Below are positions 57,180 to 64,000 of a DNA stretch of 64,000 bases, one piece after another. The notes beneath the pieces are model-generated. The model worked only from the letters and a program-made list of their open reading frames with translations. It did not search any database and was not told the DNA's origin. Position numbers and translations under genes: made by a program. Origin of the DNA: Pomphorhynchus laevis (taxonomy: Eukaryota > Acanthocephala > Palaeacanthocephala > Echinorhynchida > Pomphorhynchidae); the NCBI GenBank assembly GCA_012934845.2, contig WNNJ02001920.1:29786-93785 (forward strand), written 5' to 3'. Numbering within the stretch: the stretch's first letter is position 1; every line of letters starts with the position of its first letter.

Positions 57180-57800
57180 GTATAAATCAGATCAGCCAAC
57201 TGAGTCTATTAAAAAATAATGGCAAATAAAATTTAAATAATTAAATAATAAATAATTGTAAATAATAAATAATTGTTATATAATAATTGTTGTATGAATT
57301 CAAGTTTCCAACGATATTAAAAGTTAAATGTTATAAATTGACTAATAAATAACAGACGATATAGCTCGGATTTAAATGATTGTTAAAGACGCATTAACAT
57401 TACAAAGTAATAATCTATATTTTTTTCAAAACTTGTAGATAAGATAATTTTAGTAATTGCTTAATAATAAATAATTATAATTATGGATTTTATATTGCTA
57501 AATAACATTAATAATTAAATAATAATTTAATTCTTGATTTTATTAAATAAACATAATTTATATTATAAAAAATAATAAATAATTATAAATAATAAATAAT
57601 TGCTATAACATTTTGTATAATTTATATCAAGTTGACATCAAGTTGAAGTAATAGTTGAAATTTAAAATAAAAGTCAATTGTTATGAATTGACTAATAAAT
57701 TACGGACGATGTATCAGAATAAGGATTATAGGTCATCAAGAGAAACTGCTATGTTATCAGGTTGCGGCCCCTATTCCTCGACTCAACATAGCAGCTGGTC
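57180..57800 (-). mobile_element. PLE 3'-end-only derivative (right arm)
   Basis: Inverted duplicate of 16680-17300, with the same perfect ten-pair helix in its structured motif (57710-57800) and the same CAGCCAACTGAGTCTATT end mark near 57194. Confidence 0.6.
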
Positions 57801-58819
57801 CAAAAACTCAAATTTATGGCGTTGTTGATAATGAGGTCATTAGTAAAGTTTTATTGTCGACAGTAAATCACAAGATAATGACAAATGCAGTATGTGAACC
57901 CATATTTGATATATTACAGAGAGCAATTGTGTATTGTATGCTCTAAATGTCTCACAAATTATGTTAATTTTCGAGGGCTTCATCGATATTCTAGTGTTGA
58001 TTTACGATGCAATTAAAGATAATTAGTGGCAAAATTGTCAAAGAGTGAAGCAAAAGTATTGTTTACTCCAAAGAGTAGAGCAAAAAGGTTTTCAACGATT
58101 GCACTCAGATATAAAGACGAACCTAAAAGCCGACAACATCTTTCAACGTATGCGTTTATGCATTTTGTACTAACTATTAATGCTTACTGTGTTGTTATAT
58201 TATTGCTAAAGAAGGCGTATGAAAGCAACGAAACGTTTAATAATTAGTTGTATCACTTGTTCAGTAGTTGCTGTTGACCTGTTAAAGAGCGTAAGCCTCA
58301 GACAATTAAGCAAAGTGTCGGGATAGCTTTTATTCACAATGTCACACAGACAACCGAAACGACCAGTGAGTACTTCATTCTACTGATGAGTGTTGCCGGG
58401 TACTTATCATTTCGATGCTAAAGTGATCGTCTAGAAGTGAGATGGTGACTGAAAGTCGTGAATCGAAGTCCAGTCTATCAAGCAACACCATTTTCAATAA
58501 ATGCCGTATTTCGTAAGAAATCCTGGACCGTTGTTTACTCAGCTCATCCGTGCACCACCATTATTTATCGTGCAGGTCTTTGTAGTCATATGGAAACTAA
58601 ATATATACAATTAGATCGCCTATACAACTGTCTTTTGGGGTCCATTTTTAGGACTCATATATTTAGATGAAAATAAAACATTTATAACCAGAAAGTGGAG
58701 AATTTGAAGTATAAAATTTATTTAAAAATTTCTGCTTTCCTCAGTTGTTAGTGCAGACGTCAATCTGCAATTGTAAAATTTTATTTTAAGTGAAGTTTCA
58801 AGTATAACTTAAATCAAAG

Positions 58820-59330
58820 ATCACCGTTTCGGTGAACTGGTCGACGAAAGCTGACCTGGATAGATTCACACGTATCCTGAAGAAAGCTAGGTGAGCCCTG
58901 AAACGGGCTTAACATCTGTCATTGAAAGGGAAAACCCAGGTGCGCCTCGGGGGCACTTGGGCTATCTAGGGATTAGTCTTCTTTTCGAGAGAACGTCCCC
59001 CAGAGCCAAGGCTAAGATTTCTTAAGCTCCTCGTCTCTCGTTTACCTAGCATAGTCCGTCTCGATTGGATACTTCGTGGGTGAAAGTCCACGGGTGGTTC
59101 AGTCGGAAGGCGGTATGTTGGATCGGTTGGTGGGCTCAGATTCCCCTGGACTTGAGGCCTAAAGAAGATGTATCAAGAAGACTACCACGGTTGAGTACGA
59201 AACATTTTGGTTGTTTTGACTATTGACTGTTCTGTTAAACCTTTATTATTTCCTGTGTATTATACAAAATGTATGCTTGAACATACCGATAAGTGTAGTA
59301 TGTTAACCCATAAATAAATAAAGATTTTAT
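58820..59330 (+). mobile_element. LINE 3' end fragment (right arm)
   Basis: Duplicate of 15170-15670: GAAAGCTGACCTGGATAGA, CAGGTGCGCC, GGTGGTTCAGTCGGAAGGCG, then a 3' UTR to about 59330. Confidence 0.7.
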
Positions 59331-59429
59331 TAAAAAAATACAATGTTAGACAAAGAAAAAACAAAATCTAGATCTAGGATAAATTGTCATCTTTGCTATT
59401 TGTCAAACACAACTTATTAAAACTTCTTC

Positions 59430-61095
59430 AACATCTTCAGACCTCAGGTTAAGAGAGAACAGAGCCACCCGGCCGCCCCAGCGCTCCGCCTTTCGACTGA
59501 ACCATTCGGGGTCTCTCACCCCCTATAAGTCCAGTTGAGGCAGATTATGATCAGTAATCTCAAGATGAGGAGCTAGAGAAACCTTAGTCTTCGCTCTGGG
59601 GGGAACGTACTCTAGAAAAGAAGACTAATTCTTCTTTAGGTTCTCCTCAAGGTTCTTCTTAACGAAAAGAAGAACCTTGAGGCACACCTGTGGTAGGGTA
59701 GAACTGACGTGCATCATTTCGTCCTCATAGTAGAACAGCTTGGTGTACATCAGTATCTCCACTCTGTTAACAATTCTCGCAGGCAGCCCGAAGGACTTGA
59801 GAGGAGATAACGAAGGGAATTGAAATGCGATCAAATGCAGCATAAAAGTCAAGAAAAAAAAAGCCACAGCAAGCTGATAATTGTTATCCTGACAAAACTG
59901 GTACACTTCGCCAATTGCTGAATGGACCGAGTGACCTTTGACAAACCAATGAAAACTCGGTGGAATTAAGTTACGCATACTTAAATGGTCGCGGATTCTA
60001 CGCGCAAGCGCTTTTTCGTAGATAAAGATGAAGATATTTTGAATCGAAATGGGCCGCAGGTCTTTTGGACTCCAACAAAATTCTATCAAGGCATACGCCA
60101 CCAATCCAACCCAATGCCTTATCCCGCTTGCAGACAAACTTCTCCTTATTTAATATCTTGTCTTGTCCCTACTCAGTTGGAGCCTAGAACTCCAGTATTC
60201 ATTCGAGAGAATCTGCCTGAAGGAAGCAGATAGATTGGAAATGTGCAGCATTTTCACTTGGACCTTGAGTTTTGTTGTAGTGGTATTATAAATTCGATCT
60301 TTAAAGGTAGTAGAAAATCTCGGTAGCTTGCGAAAAGTGGTAAGAATTAAATTCGGTAAAACTCTCATTCCCAATTCGGGGGAAGAGTTAGATAGCTTAC
60401 GTCTCCTTCAGGAGACGCGGTCTATCCGCGTCTCTTTAAGGACTATAACATCTGCATCTCTACCAGATAGATGCCTTAGGGCAAAAGCACCTCCCGGATT
60501 GCACTGAAGGATATTCAATGAAAAAGGCTCTTGAGTACTTCTTATTGCGAAAACCGGAGTGGGACGCCCTCCACCTAGTCAAAGCCAGAAACGGAATAGT
60601 TGACCTTTCCGCTTCCAGCCTTGTCAGGTAGAGTTATTTTTTTCTTCATTTCCCAACGCAAGGCTCCTTTCTTTGCCAGTTTTACAGAGGCTTATGTTTG
60701 CGACGACGAAGCAATCCTTTTCTTTTTTATCTCGGAGATTTTTTAGATTTAGCAACTGATGTAGGTGGACTTTGAACCTCATAAATCTTTCAGTGAGGTT
60801 TTTTTTATTAAATCGGTAATCTTATCCATTGATTCTTATTGCTTAGCATCAACAAGCCGTAAGAGGTCTAATCGGACATACTTTTTTATTGGCGTTACAT
60901 GTATTATCGAAGCTGGCTGGCTTCATCTGAGCTATGACGTTTCTTGTAGCTTTTGAAGGAAGCACATTTTATCGACCAGACTGGGTGGACTCCCCACAGT
61001 GATAATAGTGCGGGGATCTATCGCATTTTTCTGAAGAGTTATCCAGAGAGCCACATATCCCGCAAGAGCTGGGAAGAGGGCATCTAGAATTCCAA
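59430..61095 (-). mobile_element. LINE copy with two RT deletions (right arm)
   Basis: Duplicate of the 12790-15170 LINE. RT pieces occur in the frame 60137-59625 (KDLRPISIQNIFIFIYEKAL, then NRVEILMYTKLFYYED). One deletion removes the segment equivalent to about 13690-13975 and another that equivalent to about 14340-14855. At the second, a 13-bp inverted repeat (AGGTTCTTCTT and its complement) lies at about 59648-59680, a sign of a snap-back repair event. ORF1 sequence lies at 60560-61090. Confidence 0.8.
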
Positions 61096-61099
61096 TATC

Positions 61100-61750
61100 T
61101 CAAGTGAATAAAAGTTATTAATAAATGTTAACAAGTGAATAAAAGTTATTTTATTTACTCAAATGATTAAATAATGACTTTACAACAAATGAATATATAA
61201 TAGTCATTATATTTACTTAAAAGTCATTGTAACTTCTAAATATTTCCATCAACAACTCATTGGGTTACTAATACTTTATTAGAATATCTCTGTTATTTTA
61301 AGACATACAAATTACGATGACTTGACAATTGTTTTTTAACTGTTTAAATATATCATCGATTTGTAAACGGAGATTTGATACAATATGTATAAATCAGATC
61401 AGCCAACTGAGTCTACGTATTTTATATTATTTATAAATTATAAAATAATGTCAAATTAAATTCAAATATTCAAATAATAAATAATAAATAATTGTTATAT
61501 AATGATTGCTATATGAATTCAAGATTTCCAACTATATTTTAAGTTAAATGTTATAAATTGACTAATAAATAACAGACGATATAGCACGGATTTAAATTAT
61601 TGTTAATGACGCATTCACATTACAAAGTAATAATCTATATTTATTTCAAAACTTGTAGATAAGATAATTTTAGTAATTGCTTAATAATAAATAATTATAA
61701 TTATGGATTTTATATTGCTAAATAAAAATTAAATAATTGAATAATAAATA
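61100..61750 (+). repeat. Direct copy of the right-arm end sequence
   Basis: Matches 56925-57505 in the same orientation (AACAAGTGAATAAAAGTTAT, CATTGTAAC, ATTACGATG, CAGCCAACTGAGTCTACG) with scattered differences. It starts immediately beyond the end of the LINE in the right arm, so this unit was present before or reused during the inversion. Confidence 0.75.
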
Positions 61751-61998
61751 ATTAATTTATGAATAATTTTGATAATTAATAATTGTATTTTATATTATTT
61801 ATAAATGTTTATTTACATTTCTAGGGAATCCTAATTTATTTTTTATTTTTTTTTGACATTTTTGTCGGTTGTAAGTGACTGATAGTCACATTTGCCACTT
61901 AAAAGACCTTTTCTTCTTCAAATTATTTTTTAATTATTAATGTTATTTAGCATTATTATTAATTTATTTGACTAGTGATTTATTGCCCTGCTGATTGT

Positions 61999-62460
61999 TC
62001 ATCCATTGTCCACCTGTACTGATGGTGGCAAACACAAATTTCTAGTAACTAAGTTTAAACTAAGCTTTAATGTGATGTCTGCTTTATTGTTAGGGACTAT
62101 GCAATCTTTAAAAGTTCCAATAATTTTGCGCTTTGTTTTGTTCGTAACTTTCTTCAGTCGTGTAATTAGGTTAATGTCCATTAAGTGGTTATTAACACCT
62201 ATATGATGAGAAATAGCACAAGAGGATGTATACTGTCCGTGTAATGCTCTCTTCATTACATATGAGTGTTCTTTGGCACGGATAGCTAACGCTCTTCCTG
62301 TTTGGCTCACATTTATTTTCTTACACTGGAGGCATGGAAAATTGTAGACAACACCGGTCGATTCAAATTTTGGTTTTAGTTTGAACATACTGGATAGCCT
62401 AGGTAGTGAACGAGTGAAGGGAAATATGTCATATCTACATAGACCGAGATTGCTACACAT
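61999..62460 (-). pseudogene. GIY-YIG nuclease end of a canonical Penelope-type element
   Basis: The 153-codon frame contains FESTGVVYNFPCLQCKKINV, SQTGRALAIRAKEHSYVMKR and CAISHHIGVNNHLMDI. This is the pattern GVVYxIPC..C...YIGQTGRxLxxRxxEH of C-terminal Penelope GIY-YIG domains, with the YIG itself altered. No RT is visible next to it. It is more GC-balanced than the Naiad-type copies and represents a third PLE type in the window. Confidence 0.75.
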
Positions 62461-62529
62461 TATGGAATGTGCATTCTGGTTAAAGCGCGGTGAGCGAAAA
62501 ATGACGTTTAATAAATTTAGTTAAATTAC

Positions 62530-63445
62530 GAAAAAATTAATTCTTGATTTTATCAAATAAATATAATTTATATTATAAAAAATAATAAATAATTATAAAT
62601 AATAAATAATTGTTATAAGATTTTATATAATTTATATCAAGTTCAAAACTTGTAGATAAGATAATTTTATTAATTGCTTAATAATAAATAAATAATTATA
62701 ATTATGGATTTTATTTTGCTAAATAAAAATTAAATAATTGAAGAATAAATAATTAATTTTTTATTAATTTTTAATTAATAATTGTATCTTATATTATTTA
62801 TAAATTAATAATAATGCTAAATAACATTAATAATTAAATAATAATTTAATTCTTGATTTTATTGACTAAATATAATTTATATTATAAGAAATAATAAATA
62901 ATTATAAATAATAAATAATTGTTTTAAGATTTTATATAATTTAAATTAAGTTAAAATAAAAAAATTGAAATTTAAAATAAAAGTCAATTTTATGAATTGA
63001 CTAATAAATAACAGACGTTGTATCAGAATAAGGATTAGAGGTCATCAGAAGGAACTGCTATGTTATCAGATTTAAGCCCCTATTCCTCGAGCTAACATAA
63101 CAGCAATGTCTAAATACATGCTGACGTATTTCCTCTAATGAAATTTGATTATATAGTATCTTATTCTAACACAAAGCATCTTATTTATTATCAATCCATA
63201 AAAATTTCCCGCTAATGATTTAAAATTTATTTTTAATATTATTGTGTTGATTTATATATTTTACTATTTTCTGTTCGATGGTATTTTTATAGTAACCTAG
63301 TTTAAAATATGCATCTGTTAAATTATTTAAATGATTTTGAAGAAATACAATATCATTACAAATTGTTGCAATTCTTAAAATTTCATTATTTAATGTATTA
63401 TATTTTATATTATATGGTATGCATGAATGCTCATGCAAAAATATT
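62530..63445 (-). mobile_element. Naiad-type PLE 3' fragment
   Basis: The RT C-terminus occurs in frame 63438-63220 (MHEHSCIPYNIKYNTLNNEI), then the structured motif (63020-63110), then the AT-rich end with internal duplication (62530-62640 resembles 62830-62950). It breaks off at 63445, at the same HEHSC point where other copies are truncated. Confidence 0.78.
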
Positions 63446-64000
63446 TTTCAAAATCGAAATAGCTACAAAATCGAAATAAAGAGATCGAAATGTAAAATGG
63501 CCATTATATTTTTAAGAGCCTTTAAAGAAAATAATTTAATTCTACGATGAGCAAAGTTGACGTGTGGCATAAAAATTTTTAACGACCCAACATTCTTAAA
63601 AAAGGTAATGAGATGTTTGCTTAATGTCGTCGTGACAAGTTTGTCGTCGGATACCATTAGTCAGGGTCTTTTGAACGTAGAAAATAAAGATCCACTAATG
63701 TTGATCTTTAGTATTGAAAATAACACCCGAACCAATACGCAATAGATCAATCTCCAGTTATCTAATGCAACCCTTTTTTTGTATTGGTTTATGTACCAAA
63801 CTGTCGTGTTATAAAAATGAATTTAATACAAATATTGTTCAAATAATAATTTGAATTACATAAAATTCAAATAATATTAATATATAATATAATATAATAA
63901 TACAAAAAATATATAATAATATATAATTATAATTATAATTTAATTATAATTAAATAATGTTTAAATAATATTTAATTATTAATTAAATAATATTATATAT
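63446..64000. other. No gene supported
   Basis: A 64-codon minus frame (63657-63463: MVSDDKLVTTTLSKHLITFF then FAHRRIKLFSLKALKN) looks protein-like but matches no family I recognise. The final 200 bp are low-complexity AT. Confidence 0.35.

Larger units (their letters stand above)
56818..61100. repeat. Right arm of the large inverted repeat
   Basis: Reverse copy of 12790-17668. In this order it holds the PLE-end derivative (57180-57800), the 73-codon ORF (58026-58247), the GACTTTCAGTCACC repeat (58240-58690), a plus-strand LINE 3' end (58820-59330) and a minus-strand LINE (59430-61095). It keeps ORF1 sequence that the left arm lost, but lacks two RT segments. Confidence 0.85.

Noticed and set aside
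1-64000. tRNA or rRNA genes
   Set aside because: Scanning for GGTTCRANNCC-type B boxes with upstream A boxes and cloverleaf arms gave nothing convincing by eye; a tRNAscan run would settle it.

Overview
The window looks like transposon-packed, AT-rich intergenic DNA from an animal, most likely an arthropod. The evidence is the content: Penelope-like elements (PLEs), including a family with the GIY-YIG nuclease in front of the reverse transcriptase, plus APE-type LINEs with gag-like ORF1 and EN-RT ORF2. No intact host gene, tRNA or rRNA was found. The species cannot be named from the sequence. All comparisons here were made by eye, without alignments or database searches.

Layout. 1-2250: front half of a LINE (minus). 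3260-4560: a PLE 3' remnant, then a 164-bp tandem array. 6040-9130: the best PLE copy, with permuted domain order. 10190-10965: decayed C-terminal module of an unusual RT ORF. 11290-17668: LINE pieces and PLE-end repeats; most of this (12790-17668) is one arm of a large inverted repeat whose other arm is 56818-61100. 18243-19030: a palindromic repeat plus a third copy. 20730-22228 and 26665-27840: more PLE copies. 22370-24720: decayed LINE RT pieces and a MITE-like inverted repeat. 29040-31410: a GC-balanced, coding-like minus-strand region with an RT C-terminal module and an unrecognised tail. 33290-33725: a possible host exon with acidic repeats. 34030-40306: three LINE copies. 41100-45410: a PLE end, a well-formed hammerhead ribozyme motif (42703-42757) and a second short-period tandem array. 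48240-50760: a second PLE family with its GIY-YIG after the RT, inverted on itself and hit by a LINE. 52242-56116: a full-span LINE with a 15-bp target-site duplication. 61999-63445: two more PLE fragments.

The most interesting layer is RNA structure. One region carries a complete hammerhead fold. The 3' ends of the permuted PLEs carry a conserved, pseudoknot-capable motif with compensatory changes. Two tandem arrays (164 and 157 bp) carry a hammerhead-like junction and resemble animal retrozymes, which are thought to use PLE machinery. Autonomous PLEs, their end-only derivatives and short self-cleaving-type tandem repeats may therefore form one linked system. That link is inference; the motifs themselves are read directly from the sequence.
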